Origin: Caballeronia ptereochthonis
GTDB taxonomy: Bacteria; Pseudomonadota; Gammaproteobacteria; Burkholderiales; Burkholderiaceae
Assembly: GCF_001545075.1 (NCBI RefSeq)
Contig: NZ_FCOB02000008.1
Span: forward strand, 62,001-126,000
Length of the DNA stretch: 64,000 nt
Reading direction: 5' to 3'
Shown here: positions 10,599 through 18,755 of the stretch, in pieces
Layout: every line of letters starts with the position of its first letter
Position numbering within the stretch: position 1 is the first letter of the stretch
Program-made: the position numbers and the translations under genes
Notes under the pieces: model-generated
Told to the model about the DNA's origin: nothing
Databases searched by the model: none
The model's input: the letters and a program-made list of their open reading frames with translations, nothing else

Positions 10599-10734
10599 AC
10601 GGGAGGCGCGCGACAGGGAAAACTCATGCGCGTCGTCGTAGCCTTGGTGCCGGCCGATGCGCTCGCGGATTGCATCGTCGTGTTCGAGCATCACTACGCC
10701 TATCGGCCGGCGCACGTCTACGCGGACTGACGGC

Positions 10735-12117
10735 CTATTTCTGCGGCGCCTCGTCCTTTGTTTCGGCGGGCGCCGCGTCTCCCGTGTCGGGCACTTCGGG
10801 AGAGGGCGCCGGCTCTTCCAGCGGCGCCATATAGCGTTCCGACAGCGCCTCATACAACGGCGGCGCGAAGAGGCGCGACACACGGCTCGAAATCAGCGCG
10901 GTCGCCATCAGCGAGATCACGAGCGCGTGGCCGTTGATCATCTCCATCACGATGACGAACGCGGTGATCGGCGATTGCGTCACCGCCGCGAGATAGCCGA
11001 CCATCGCGAGCGCGATCAGCATCGGCAACTGCATCTGCGAAAAGAACATGTGCAGCACGTTGCCGAAGCCCGCGCCGATCGACAGTGACGGCGCAAAGAT
11101 GCCACCCGGAATGCCCGGCAGGTACGAGCCGATCATCGACACCATCTTCAGCAGCGGATAGAACGCCGAAAGATGCTCGCGCCCCTCGAGCAGGCCGCGC
11201 GCTTCGGCATAGCCGCTGCCGAAAGTCGTGCCGCCCGAGACAAGGCCCACCACCGCGATGATCAGCCCGCACAGCGCCGCGAACGCGACCGGCCGCGACG
11301 CATGGAGCTTTCTCAGCCCCGCCGGAATCCACTTGCTGGTGTTGAGCAGCAGCCAGCAGAACACGCCGCCCGCGATGCCGGTGACGAGAGCGGTCACCAC
11401 TACCGCGAGCGCGAAAAGATTCGGGAAATGCGCGCCGACGTCGATCGTGCCGAAGTAGGTGTAGTTGCCGTTCAGCCCGAGCGCGATGATGCCCGCGATG
11501 ATGATGCCCGTAATGAGCACGCCGCTCGTGCGCACCTCGAAGCTGCGCGTGAGCTCCTCGATGGCGAACACGATGCCCGCGAGCGGCGTGTTGAACGCGG
11601 CCGACAGGCCCGCCGCCGCGCCCGCGAGCACGAGCTGCCGCTCGATCAGCGAGTTGGAGCGCGGATAGAAGCGCCGCATGTTGAACATGAGCGCTGCGCC
11701 GACCTGCACGGTCGGGCCTTCGCGGCCGATCGTGAGCCCGCCGAGTATCGCGATGAAGGAGACGGCGATCTTCGCGAGGAGAATGCGCAGCGTGAGCAGG
11801 CGTCCGCCCGCCGCCGACGTCGGGCTGTTCAGCACGGCGATGACCTGCGGAATGCCACTGCCCTCCGAGCCGCGAAAGAAGCGCCGCGTGATGAAGACGC
11901 AGAGCGCCGCGGTCGCCGGAGTGACGATGAGCGGCAGCCAGGCACGTTCGCTGCCGATTTCGAGAAAGAGGCTAAAGCCCCAGTCGATCAGACGCGCGTA
12001 GTAGACGGCGACGAGACCGACCAGAATGGCGCCGAGCCAGAAAATGCCGTAGCGGCGCCACAGGCTGCGCGTGCGGCGCGCGGTGACGATCGAGAGGGAA
12101 CGTAGCGCTTGGATCAT
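10735..12117 (-). CDS. CLC-family chloride/proton antiporter
   Basis: 460-aa membrane protein with the three chloride-filter signatures: GSGIPQV near residue 68, GREGPTVQ near residue 112 (its glutamate is the outer gate) and GGIFAP near residue 320. The IEE after AFNTPLAGIVFA retains the inner proton glutamate of antiporters such as E. coli ClcA, and a tyrosine in PLYEAL near the C-terminus matches the central chloride-coordinating tyrosine. It should therefore be an exchanger, not a channel. A short acidic/proline-rich tail follows. Start chosen at ATG 12117 (MIQALRSL); the longer open frame upstream is arginine-rich and atypical. Likely role: acid or osmotic stress. Confidence 0.9.
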   Translation of the reverse strand: MIQALRSLSIVTARRTRSLWRRYGIFWLGAILVGLVAVYYARLIDWGFSLFLEIGSERAWLPLIVTPATAALCVFITRRFFRGSEGSGIPQVIAVLNSPTSAAGGRLLTLRILLAKIAVSFIAILGGLTIGREGPTVQVGAALMFNMRRFYPRSNSLIERQLVLAGAAAGLSAAFNTPLAGIVFAIEELTRSFEVRTSGVLITGIIIAGIIALGLNGNYTYFGTIDVGAHFPNLFALAVVVTALVTGIAGGVFCWLLLNTSKWIPAGLRKLHASRPVAFAALCGLIIAVVGLVSGGTTFGSGYAEARGLLEGREHLSAFYPLLKMVSMIGSYLPGIPGGIFAPSLSIGAGFGNVLHMFFSQMQLPMLIALAMVGYLAAVTQSPITAFVIVMEMINGHALVISLMATALISSRVSRLFAPPLYEALSERYMAPLEEPAPSPEVPDTGDAAPAETKDEAPQK

Positions 12118-12390
12118 GCGAAGGCCGTCGGCAAAGCGCCGATTATAACGACCTGCTCCGGAAGGCAAGACGCGAGGCCTGTTTCGGACCCGGAAAAAAG
12201 AACAGGCGCGAGGCTTTCGCCGGGCGCCCAAGAAACGCTCCCGCCATAAGCAGGAGCGGAGAGGAGAAGAGAGCCGCGCGCCTCAGGAGAACAGACGTGC
12301 GGCATTACAGGCTACGACTTCCCGCCATGGGGAAAGTTCAACTGATTTGAAATTTCTTTGAAGGTCCGGCGTTGGAAGCCGGCATTGCCG

Positions 12391-12570
12391 TCAGGCAGTC
12401 AGCACTTCGAAAGCGAGCACCGCGAGGATCGCGCCGACGTTGGCGACAACCGCTTCGAAGAGCACGCCTCGCCAGCTCGCGGGACGGAATTTCACCGCAA
12501 GGAGCAGGGCGGTCAAAAGCGCAATGGCGATGATCGCGACGAGATGTGAACTCTGCAGATGAATTTGCAC
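12391..12570 (-). CDS. Small two-helix membrane protein (GTG start)
   Basis: 59 aa starting at a GTG preceded by the near-perfect ribosome site AAGGAGG seven bases upstream. The product begins with Gln-Ile-His, then two hydrophobic helices: HLVAIIAIALLTALLLAVKF and, after a short basic turn (RPASWRG), VLFEAVVANVGAILAVLAF. No family is recognised. The start is decided by the Shine-Dalgarno match; the upstream in-frame sequence has no plausible alternative. It sits alone between the CLC antiporter and the OpgC-like gene, which is divergent from it. Confidence 0.65.
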   Translation of the reverse strand: MQIHLQSSHLVAIIAIALLTALLLAVKFRPASWRGVLFEAVVANVGAILAVLAFEVLTA

Positions 12571-12827
12571 GGCGGCCTCCTTTCTGGTTCGCGGCGGAAG
12601 TTTCCGCGAGGCTGTTCTTCGAACTCGCTTCGAGTATAGGCATCGGCATATCGACGGGAAAGCGGACAAAAAAGTCATTTTGCCGCCAGCTTGCCGACCG
12701 TCGTCGAGTGTTAATTTAAATCCCGGTTGATTAAGGGAATTTTCTCTCCGGATCAGGTACAAACCCGTATGTGCGCACGGCCCCTTCTCGCCGCGCCGCC
12801 GAACCGCAGTTCGTGGAGCATTTGCCA

Positions 12828-14015
12828 ATGACTTCCCCGACGACACGTTCTCTCGAAGTCGATTTCTTTCGAGGAATCGTGCTGCTGATTATCGCGGTGG
12901 ACCATATAACGGGAAGCGTGCTGTCCCACTTTACGCTGCATCAATACGCGTTCTGCGATTCCGCAGAAGTGTTCGTGTTTCTCGGCGGTTACGCGTCGGC
13001 GGCGGCTTATACGGCGCTTGCGACTCGCCGTAGCGATTCGGCTGCCCGCCGACGTTTTTTCAGGCGTAGCTGGGAGATCTACCGCGCGTATCTGTTCACG
13101 GCGTTCCTGATGCTGATCGGTGGCGCGCTGCTGACGGCGCTGAAGATCGACACGCCGATGGTCCAGTACACCGAATGGCTGAACTTCCTCGCGCGGCCGT
13201 TCGGCCTGCTCGCCGATATCGCGTTGCTGCGTCAGCAGCCGTATCTGTCCTCCGTGCTGCCGATGTACTCGGTGTTCGCGCTCGCCGTGCCGGTGATCGT
13301 GCCGCTCGCGCAGAAGAAGCCCGTCGTCGCGATGTTCGGCAGCCTGCTCGTGTGGCTCGCGGCCGTACCGCTACTGCGTGTGCTGCCGGGCACGTACGGG
13401 GAGGCGTGGTCGTTCAATCCGTTCGCCTGGCAACTGATGTTCATGACCGGCGTGCTCGCGCGCGTGCAGCCGATCAGCGACGAATTTCACGCGGGCAGGC
13501 TCGCGCGCTGGCTGACCGCCGGTGCGATCGCGATCGCGCTGACTTTCGCGTTCTTCAAGCTGTTCCTCGAAACCCAGGCGCCGCCGGGATACATGAAGCA
13601 GAACCTCGCGACCCTGCGCATCATGAGCTTCGCGGCGGTTGCGTGGGTGGTCGCGCGCGCGGTCTATGCCGGCTGGGTCGGCAAGCTTGCGCGCCAGCTG
13701 CCGGGCATCGTGACGATCGGGCAGCAAGGGCTCGTGTGCTTCATCGCGGGCACGTGCGTATCGCTCGTGCTGGATTCGACGCTGCGCGCGATGGGTGTGC
13801 TCGGGCTCGGGCGCTACCCGTCGCACTGGATCCTGGGGCTCGTCGCCGACGGAATCGCCATCGCCAGCCTGCTGTGGCTCGCGCGTTTCTGGGCGGATCG
13901 CAAGGCCGCGAAGGCGGCGCGTGCGAAGGGCGCCGAGCGCCAGACACCGCCGCGCGTGCCCGTCATCGAGGGGCGGCCGGTGCCGGTGCACGTCGGCAAC
14001 CGGCGCGACCGCTGA
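12828..14015 (+). CDS. OpgC-domain membrane acyltransferase-like protein
   Basis: 395 aa with about ten transmembrane helices, of the OpgC protein family (related to the acyltransferase-3 group), which includes the enzyme that succinylates osmoregulated periplasmic glucans. Visible features: an N-terminal R-S-L-E-V-D-F-F-R-G motif at residues 7-16 leading into the first helix, the catalytic-type histidine in AVDHITGS, and the LGGYASAAAY segment. The C-terminus is basic and cytoplasmic. No opgG/opgH genes are nearby, so the acceptor is not established. The start ATG 12828 has GGAG upstream; the open frame extends 19 codons further without conserved character. Confidence 0.75.
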   Translation: MTSPTTRSLEVDFFRGIVLLIIAVDHITGSVLSHFTLHQYAFCDSAEVFVFLGGYASAAAYTALATRRSDSAARRRFFRRSWEIYRAYLFTAFLMLIGGALLTALKIDTPMVQYTEWLNFLARPFGLLADIALLRQQPYLSSVLPMYSVFALAVPVIVPLAQKKPVVAMFGSLLVWLAAVPLLRVLPGTYGEAWSFNPFAWQLMFMTGVLARVQPISDEFHAGRLARWLTAGAIAIALTFAFFKLFLETQAPPGYMKQNLATLRIMSFAAVAWVVARAVYAGWVGKLARQLPGIVTIGQQGLVCFIAGTCVSLVLDSTLRAMGVLGLGRYPSHWILGLVADGIAIASLLWLARFWADRKAAKAARAKGAERQTPPRVPVIEGRPVPVHVGNRRDR

Positions 14016-14038
14016 ACGCCGGCCTCCCTTCGCCATCG

Positions 14039-15343
14039 TTACTCGAGCGCGATATCGCGCGTTTCCCGCATGCACAGCACGGCGATGAGGCTCACCGCGG
14101 CCGCCGCCGACACATAGCCGCCTACCCACGTCAGCCCGCCGCGATTGGCGAGCAATTGCGCGATGTACGGCGCGACCGACGCACCCAGAATGCCGCCCAG
14201 GTTGTACGCGACGCCCGCGCCCGTATAGCGCACGTTGGTCGGGAAGAGCTCGGGGAGGAGCGCGCCCATCGGCGCGAAGGTGACGCCCATCAGGAAGAGC
14301 TCGATCGTCAGGAAGAGGGCGACCTGGATCGTGTCGCCGCTGCCGAGGAGCGGGGCCATCGTGAAGCCGGACAGAACCGCGAGGATGCAGCCGGCCAGGA
14401 GCACCGGCTTGCGCCCGAAGCGGTCGCTCGCGATTGCGGAGATCGGCGTGGCGATCGCCATGAACAGCACGGCGAAGCAGAGCAGGCCGAGGAACTTCTC
14501 GCGCGCGAAGTGCAGCGTTCCGACGCCGTACGAGAGCGAGAACACCGTCGAGATATAGAAGAGCGTGTAGCAGACGATCATCGCGAACGCACCGAGCAGC
14601 GTCGGCATGAGATGGCTGCCGAGCAGCGCCGCGACCGGCACCTTCACGCGCTCGTGGCGCTCGACGGCCGCGCGGAACGCCGGCGTCTCCGCGATCTTCA
14701 GGCGCACATACAGACCGAGCGCGACCAGCACCGCGCTCACGATGAACGGCACGCGCCAGCCCCAGCTGCGGAACTGTTCGTCGGAGAGCGAGAGCGCGAG
14801 TCCGAAAAAGAGGCCGTTCGACGCGAGGAAACCGATCGACGGGCCGAGCTGCGGGAACATGCCGAACAGGCCGCGCTTGCCCTGGGGCGCGTACTCGGTC
14901 GCGAGCAGCGCCGCGCCGCCCCATTCGCCGCCCAGGCCGATGCCCTGTCCGAAGCGCAGGACGCACAGGAGAATCGGCGCGAGACTCCCGATCGAATCGT
15001 AGCCGGGCACGAAGCCGATGAGCGTCGTCGAGACGCCCATCACTAGCAATGACGCGACGAGCGTCGACTTGCGGCCGATGCGGTCGCCGAAGTGGCCGAA
15101 CAGGAACGAGCCGATCGGCCGCGCGAAGAACGCAATGCCGAACGTGACGAACGCGGACAGCGCCTGCGCGGCGGGCGAGCCGTGCGGGAAGAACACCGGA
15201 CCGATGACGAGCGCGGCGGCCGTCGCATAGACGTAGAAATCGTAGAACTCGATCGCTGTGCCGATGAAGCTCGCGAAAATCACGCGAGAAGCGCTTTGAG
15301 ATCCGTCGCCGGGCTTTGCGGCGGAAAGCGAAGGTGAGGACAT
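14039..15343 (-). CDS. MFS transporter, metabolite:H+ symporter (MHS) family
   Basis: 434 aa, twelve transmembrane helices. The segment IGTAIEFYDFYVYATAAALV at the first helix and the loop GDRIGRKSTLVASLL (MFS motif A) are hallmarks of the MHS group (ShiA, ProP, KgtP, CitA relatives). The stretch RFGQGIGLGGEWGGAAL is equally characteristic, as is the second motif-A copy SDRFGRKPVLLAG. Substrates in this group are organic acids or compatible solutes; this one cannot be named. Start at ATG 15343; the open frame upstream is low-complexity and unlikely to be translated. The gene is convergent with the OpgC-like gene, 23 bp away. Confidence 0.88.
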   Translation of the reverse strand: MSSPSLSAAKPGDGSQSASRVIFASFIGTAIEFYDFYVYATAAALVIGPVFFPHGSPAAQALSAFVTFGIAFFARPIGSFLFGHFGDRIGRKSTLVASLLVMGVSTTLIGFVPGYDSIGSLAPILLCVLRFGQGIGLGGEWGGAALLATEYAPQGKRGLFGMFPQLGPSIGFLASNGLFFGLALSLSDEQFRSWGWRVPFIVSAVLVALGLYVRLKIAETPAFRAAVERHERVKVPVAALLGSHLMPTLLGAFAMIVCYTLFYISTVFSLSYGVGTLHFAREKFLGLLCFAVLFMAIATPISAIASDRFGRKPVLLAGCILAVLSGFTMAPLLGSGDTIQVALFLTIELFLMGVTFAPMGALLPELFPTNVRYTGAGVAYNLGGILGASVAPYIAQLLANRGGLTWVGGYVSAAAAVSLIAVLCMRETRDIALE

Positions 15344-15644
15344 GGTGTCTCCGTTGTCGTGTTGCGTCGTGTTGCTTGTTGCGAAGCATTGTCGCGCGCC
15401 TCGCCTGGCGAAGGGCGACCGGCGCGCGTCAGGTTTTTGTAGGAATGGCGGTAGCGGCGTGCGTGGCTGGGGGGAGCCAGGGCCGGGGCGGCGCGCGCGA
15501 GTAGCGCGCGTGGTCGCGGCGCAGTCGGGCTGCACTCAGGCGCTTCGCGCGGCGCGCGGGGTGGGCGCGCGGCGAAGGCCGCGCCGGACGCGGGTCCGGC
15601 AGGGGGTGCGAAAAATTATAACGATCGTGCGCGGCGAGCGCCAA
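15344..15644. other. GC-rich intergenic stretch without a gene
   Basis: 301 bp between the MHS transporter start and the 3' end of the TonB-C-like lipoprotein gene, both on the minus strand. It has runs of GCGC, including the short palindromic CGCGCGAGTAGCGCGCG near 15495. I see no coding frame with a ribosome site and no clear promoter, although the transporter promoter should lie here. Confidence 0.5.
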
Positions 15645-16136
15645 CTAGTCGATGGTCGCCGCTTGCGGCGAATGCGAGGTCTGCAGCTGGAACTGGCCGT
15701 TGTCGTTGAACATCCAGCCTTCGAAGAGCTCGAGCTGGCCGTTGCCGTTCAGGAGGCGCGCAGGCGGCGCGGGCAGCGGCGCCGCGCGGCGCAGCGAGGC
15801 GAGCGCGGTGGCTTCGGCTTCGTCGTCGCCATTGGTGCGATACACGGACGATTCGACGAGCCGCCCGCCCCGGTCCACCGTGAACGACACCAGGACGAAG
15901 GAGCGCAGCATCGCCTGCGGCGTGCCCTTGAGCACGAGCGACGGATTACGCTCGAAGATGCGCTGGGCGATGCGTTTCTTGTAGTCGTCGAGCGTCTGAC
16001 CAGACACGGGGGGAGCAGCGGCGGCGCGCGCGGCCACGACACCCGGCGGCGGCGTGATGGTGCAGGCGGTCATCGCGAGCGCGGCGCATGTGCCGATGAG
16101 CGCGCCGATGGCGGACCGGAAGAGCGGGGCTGACAT
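15645..16136 (-). CDS. TonB C-terminal-domain-like lipoprotein
   Basis: 163 aa from ATG 16136. The signal sequence ends in a lipobox-like AMTAC (cysteine near residue 25), followed by a proline-rich ITPPPG linker. The rest resembles the C-terminal domain of TonB/TolA-type proteins: an amphipathic helix (LDDYKKRIAQRIFERNPSLV), then SFTVDRGGRLVESSVYRTNGDDEAEATALASLRRAAPLP, the usual beta-strand and 'alternating alpha' pattern. There is no N-terminal cytoplasmic anchor, so it is an unusual lipid-anchored version rather than a complete TonB. No exbB/exbD nearby. An in-frame TTG five codons upstream is a less likely start. Confidence 0.6.
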   Translation of the reverse strand: MSAPLFRSAIGALIGTCAALAMTACTITPPPGVVAARAAAAPPVSGQTLDDYKKRIAQRIFERNPSLVLKGTPQAMLRSFVLVSFTVDRGGRLVESSVYRTNGDDEAEATALASLRRAAPLPAPPARLLNGNGQLELFEGWMFNDNGQFQLQTSHSPQAATID

Positions 16137-16273
16137 GATACGAGTGCGCAAGAGAGTGGTACTTCAATGGTAGTTCGTGCGCCGGGCGAAAGTGAGGAAA
16201 GCGTGCGCATGCGCGCGCTCGGGCGCGGGACTTGCTCGGGTTCTTTCATCCGAAAGGTATCGAGGAGGGAGCC

Positions 16274-16432
16274 ATGAAGAGCGAGACAAATCGTGCGGAG
16301 AGCGACAAGCCCGTCGAACATAGCGACAACGAGAAGAGCAAGCTGCCCGAGCGCGGTGACGAGGACCGCAAGCAGGGGCCGAACGATCGGCCGGGCAAGC
16401 AGTCGGGAGAGGGCGAGGCGCCGGTTGGCTGA
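16274..16432 (+). CDS. Small hydrophilic, disordered protein
   Basis: 52 aa, very rich in E, D, K, R, S, N, G and P, with no hydrophobic core and no cysteine or aromatic residue. Typical of small stress-associated disordered proteins, but I do not recognise the family. The start is supported by the strong ribosome site GAGGAGGGA six bases before ATG. A second small disordered protein follows 80 bp downstream. Confidence 0.6.
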   Translation: MKSETNRAESDKPVEHSDNEKSKLPERGDEDRKQGPNDRPGKQSGEGEAPVG

Positions 16433-16512
16433 TACGCGCCGCGAGTGCGGCTACGGCGCGGCGGTGCTAAGGTAATGTGAGGGGATGTCCCCTGGCCATT
16501 CGGGAGAATGCC

Positions 16513-16683
16513 ATGTCACGCAAGAGCCATCCTTCACCGTCCGGCGCACCCGCCCGGCAGCAGCAACCGGCATCCGCGGCGCCTTCGAAGAGCGAATCGA
16601 AACGCACCACGCCCAAACAGGATGCGGCACAGGCGGAGCCGGTTCCGCATGTCCGGCCGCCGGTCAGATCGGACGACAATTGA
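16513..16683 (+). CDS. Small Pro/Ser/Gln-rich disordered protein
   Basis: 56 aa, basic N-terminus (MSRKSHPSPS), then a P/A/Q/S-rich body with no hydrophobic segment. A GGGAG ribosome site precedes the ATG at 16513, and an intrinsic terminator begins 7 bp after the stop codon, which together support a genuine gene. No family recognised. It may be co-transcribed with the 52-aa gene upstream. Confidence 0.55.
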   Translation: MSRKSHPSPSGAPARQQQPASAAPSKSESKRTTPKQDAAQAEPVPHVRPPVRSDDN

Positions 16684-16689
16684 TCGAAG

Positions 16690-16723
16690 GACGGCGCTTC
16701 GCGAGAGGCGCCGTCGTCTTTTT
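16690..16723 (+). terminator. Intrinsic terminator after the small disordered-protein genes
   Basis: GACGGCGC and GCGCCGTC make an 8-bp stem with a 10-nt loop, followed by GTCTTTTTC. It lies directly after the 56-aa gene and just before the convergent 105-aa gene. Confidence 0.8.
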
Positions 16724-16728
16724 CCCGG

Positions 16729-17046
16729 TCAGTCGCTATAGGGCTTGACGAGTTCGGCGCAACGGATCGGCGCCGTGGTTCGCACCGTGCCCGTTTCCGC
16801 GGCCCGGGTCTCCACGCAGCGATACACGCTGTTGGCCTTCTGAAGGATGTAGGTGTCTTCGGGCAGGCCGATGCTGCGCGCGGCGACGCTCGTGACGGCG
16901 GCGATGCCGTAGCCGTTCTGGATCAGATCGAAGAGCGTCGTTTCCGTGACGCGCCACTGAGCGTTGGGCTGAGGCTGGGCATGTGCCGGCAGGCTCGCGG
17001 CGACGACACAGCCGAAGAGGATGGGCATGATGCGGCCTGGCTTCAT
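16729..17046 (-). CDS. Secreted protein of unknown function
   Basis: 105 aa. Signal peptide MKPGRIMPILFGCVVAASLPAHAQ, cleaved after AHA near residue 23. The mature domain of about 82 aa contains two cysteines (VYRCVETR and PIRCAEL) that could pair in the periplasm. Family not recognised. GGAG lies eight bases before the ATG at 17046; a second ATG six codons later is possible. Convergent with the preceding small genes. Confidence 0.6.
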   Translation of the reverse strand: MKPGRIMPILFGCVVAASLPAHAQPQPNAQWRVTETTLFDLIQNGYGIAAVTSVAARSIGLPEDTYILQKANSVYRCVETRAAETGTVRTTAPIRCAELVKPYSD

Positions 17047-17151
17047 GGGCGATTCTCCGCGTTGTTATCGATGAGGGCGGTTAGATGACAAACCGGCCGC
17101 CTTGTTCACATCGATTTTCGCGTGAGGTGCGATCGGGTCGATGCCTTCGCC

Positions 17152-17340
17152 AAAAAAAACGGCCTCGCTTGCTGCGAGGCCCAAATTGAAGCCTTGCCCT
17201 TCAAACACCTCCGCACCGCGCGTGAGAAGAACGCGGAAAGGAAGCAGAGTGAAGATACGTCGCGGACGGCGCGGGGAAAAGGCGTTTTGTCCGAAAGTTT
17301 GCTGTCGCGTCACGTGTAACCGGGCTTCGAGCCCGGTCGC
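17152..17340 (-). ncRNA. Candidate small RNA downstream of tRNA-Ser(UGA)
   Basis: On the minus strand a textbook intrinsic terminator ends here: GGCCTCGC-AGCAA-GCGAGGCC followed by eight T residues (plus-strand positions 17153-17182). Nothing annotated lies between it and the terminator of the tRNA-Ser gene, about 170 bp upstream. Another perfect hairpin, ACCGGGC-TCGAA-GCCCGGT (17319-17337), lies at the other end of the interval. The interval has no convincing coding frame on either strand. A transcript of roughly 100-180 nt is therefore likely, but its 5' end is not defined; the alternative is a back-up terminator for tRNA read-through. Confidence 0.4.
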
Positions 17341-17354
17341 TGGGCCAGAAACGA

Positions 17355-17390
17355 CGAAGCCCCGTAAGTCGTTGAACTTACGAGGCTTTC
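17355..17390 (-). terminator. Terminator-like hairpin of tRNA-Ser(UGA)
   Basis: On the minus strand AAGCCTCGTAAGT and ACTTACGGGGCTT pair almost perfectly (one G-U) with a TCAACG loop, followed by the weak T-tract CGTCGTTTCT. It starts about 10 bp after the tRNA 3' end. Confidence 0.7.
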
Positions 17391-17400
17391 TCTTACCCTG

Positions 17401-17490
17401 TGGCGGAGGCGGTGAGATTCGAACTCACGGAAGGATCGCTCCTTCGCCGGTTTTCAAGACCGGTGCCTTAAACCGCTCGGCCACACCTCC
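17401..17490 (-). tRNA. tRNA-Ser (anticodon UGA)
   Basis: Class II tRNA on the minus strand. Acceptor stem GGAGGTG/CGCCTCC-like pairing, anticodon stem CCGGT/ACCGG around loop CTTGAAA (anticodon TGA), long variable arm GCGAAGGAGCGATCCTTCCG, T-loop TTCGAATCT, and encoded CCA at 17401-17403. It reads UCN serine codons. Confidence 0.95.
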
Positions 17491-17502
17491 AGCAAGGCGC
17501 GT

Positions 17503-17508
17503 ATTGTA
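17503..17508 (-). promoter_or_regulatory. -10 element of tRNA-Ser(UGA)
   Basis: TACAAT on the minus strand, 13 bp upstream of the mature tRNA 5' end. No clear -35 match at the usual spacing. Confidence 0.5.
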
Positions 17509-17535
17509 GCGCAAGTCATCGGCGGAAAGGCGCGC

Positions 17536-18744
17536 TCAGCCTTCGAGCGATTTCGTCGCCCTGAGCGCGGGGAAAAGCTGCATCCAGAGCAGCGCCACGG
17601 CGATCGTGCCGATGCCTCCGATCAGCACCGCCGGCACCGCGCCGAACAATCCCGCCGTCATCCCCGATTCGAATTCGCCGAGCTGGTTCGATGTCCCGAT
17701 GAACAGCGAGTTGATCGCGCCGACGCGCCCGCGCATCTCATCGGGCGTCTGCAACTGCACGAGCGACATGCGCACGACCACGCTGATCACATCCGATGCG
17801 CCGAGCGCCGCCAGCGCGACGAGCGATACATAGATGTTGCGCGAGATCCCGAACACGATGGTCGCGATGCCGAACGCGATCACGCCGCCGAACAGCGCCG
17901 TGCCCGCGCGTTGCCGCAGCGGAAAATGCGCGAGCCAGATCGACCCGGTGAGCGCGCCGGCCGCGGGCGCCGCGCGCAGAACGCCGAGCCCCCACGGGCC
18001 GGTATGGAGAATGTCGCGCGCATAGACGGGCAGGAGCGCGGTCGCGCCGCCGAGCAGCACGGCGAAGAGGTCGAGCGACAACGCGCCGAGAATCACCGGC
18101 TTGCTGCGAATGAAGCCGATGCCCGAGAACAGCGCCTCGAACGACAGCGGCGCGCGCATGCGCACGGCCTCGTCGATCCGGATCGCGGTGACCGCGCACG
18201 CAGCAACGAGAAACGCGACGGCGACGGCGCCGTACACGGTGAGCGCGCCCAGGCCGTAAAGCACGCCGCCCATCGCGGGACCGAGGATCTGCGCGGTCTG
18301 GTTCGCCGACGTCGACCACGCGCTTGCGTGCTGCAACTGATGGCGCGCGACGAGATTGGGCAAGAGCGCGGCCATCGAAGGCGATTCGAACGCGCGCGCC
18401 GCGCCGGTGATGGCGGCAATCGCGTAGATCGGCGCGACGTCGCGCCAGCCGTGCCACGCGCCGAGGCACAACACGAGCGCGGCGACGCCTTCGATCGCCT
18501 GGCAGACGTACGCGATCGCGCGCCTGTCGTAACGATCCGCGACGTGCCCGACGACGAGCGTCAGCACGAACATCGGCACGAACTGCGCGAGTCCGACGAG
18601 ACCGAGCGCGTAAGCGCTATGCGTGATCGAGTAGACCTGCCATCCGATCGCGACCGACATCATCTGAAACGCCACCGACGACATCACTCGCGCGGTCCAG
18701 AAAAGCGCGAACGGGCGATGCCGCATCACCGAGCCGGGCGCCAT
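17536..18744 (-). CDS. MFS transporter, EntS/DHA3-like exporter
   Basis: 402 aa, about twelve helices. FALFWTARVMSSVAFQMMSV in helix 1 and GHVADRYDRRAIAY (motif A) place it with the EntS/DHA3 group of exporters; the TPDEMRGRVGAINSLFIGTSNQLGEFESG segment in the C-terminal half is also typical. Export substrate unknown. Two starts are possible: a TTG at 18759 that overlaps the hemW stop codon, and the ATG at 18744, which I use. It is the last gene of the rph-rdgB-hemW run and is probably translated from the same mRNA. Confidence 0.82.
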   Translation of the reverse strand: MAPGSVMRHRPFALFWTARVMSSVAFQMMSVAIGWQVYSITHSAYALGLVGLAQFVPMFVLTLVVGHVADRYDRRAIAYVCQAIEGVAALVLCLGAWHGWRDVAPIYAIAAITGAARAFESPSMAALLPNLVARHQLQHASAWSTSANQTAQILGPAMGGVLYGLGALTVYGAVAVAFLVAACAVTAIRIDEAVRMRAPLSFEALFSGIGFIRSKPVILGALSLDLFAVLLGGATALLPVYARDILHTGPWGLGVLRAAPAAGALTGSIWLAHFPLRQRAGTALFGGVIAFGIATIVFGISRNIYVSLVALAALGASDVISVVVRMSLVQLQTPDEMRGRVGAINSLFIGTSNQLGEFESGMTAGLFGAVPAVLIGGIGTIAVALLWMQLFPALRATKSLEG

Positions 18745-18755
18745 CGTGGGCGCGC

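Noticed and set aside
10626..10730. A 34-codon open frame between the YXWGXW gene and the CLC gene
   Set aside because: No ribosome site at proper distance, no recognisable composition, and it would end just 5 bp from the stop codon of the convergent gene. Too weak to call.
14039..15343. A possible proline/betaine or shikimate transporter assignment for the MHS gene
   Set aside because: The sequence shows only family-level signatures; no neighbour points to a substrate, so no specific name is given.
17065..17319. Open frames of 82 (minus) and 65 (plus) codons in the gap before tRNA-Ser(UGA)
   Set aside because: Neither has a ribosome site, and both run through the terminator hairpin with T8/A8, which codes for repeated lysine or phenylalanine-like runs. 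The hairpin is better explained as a terminator.
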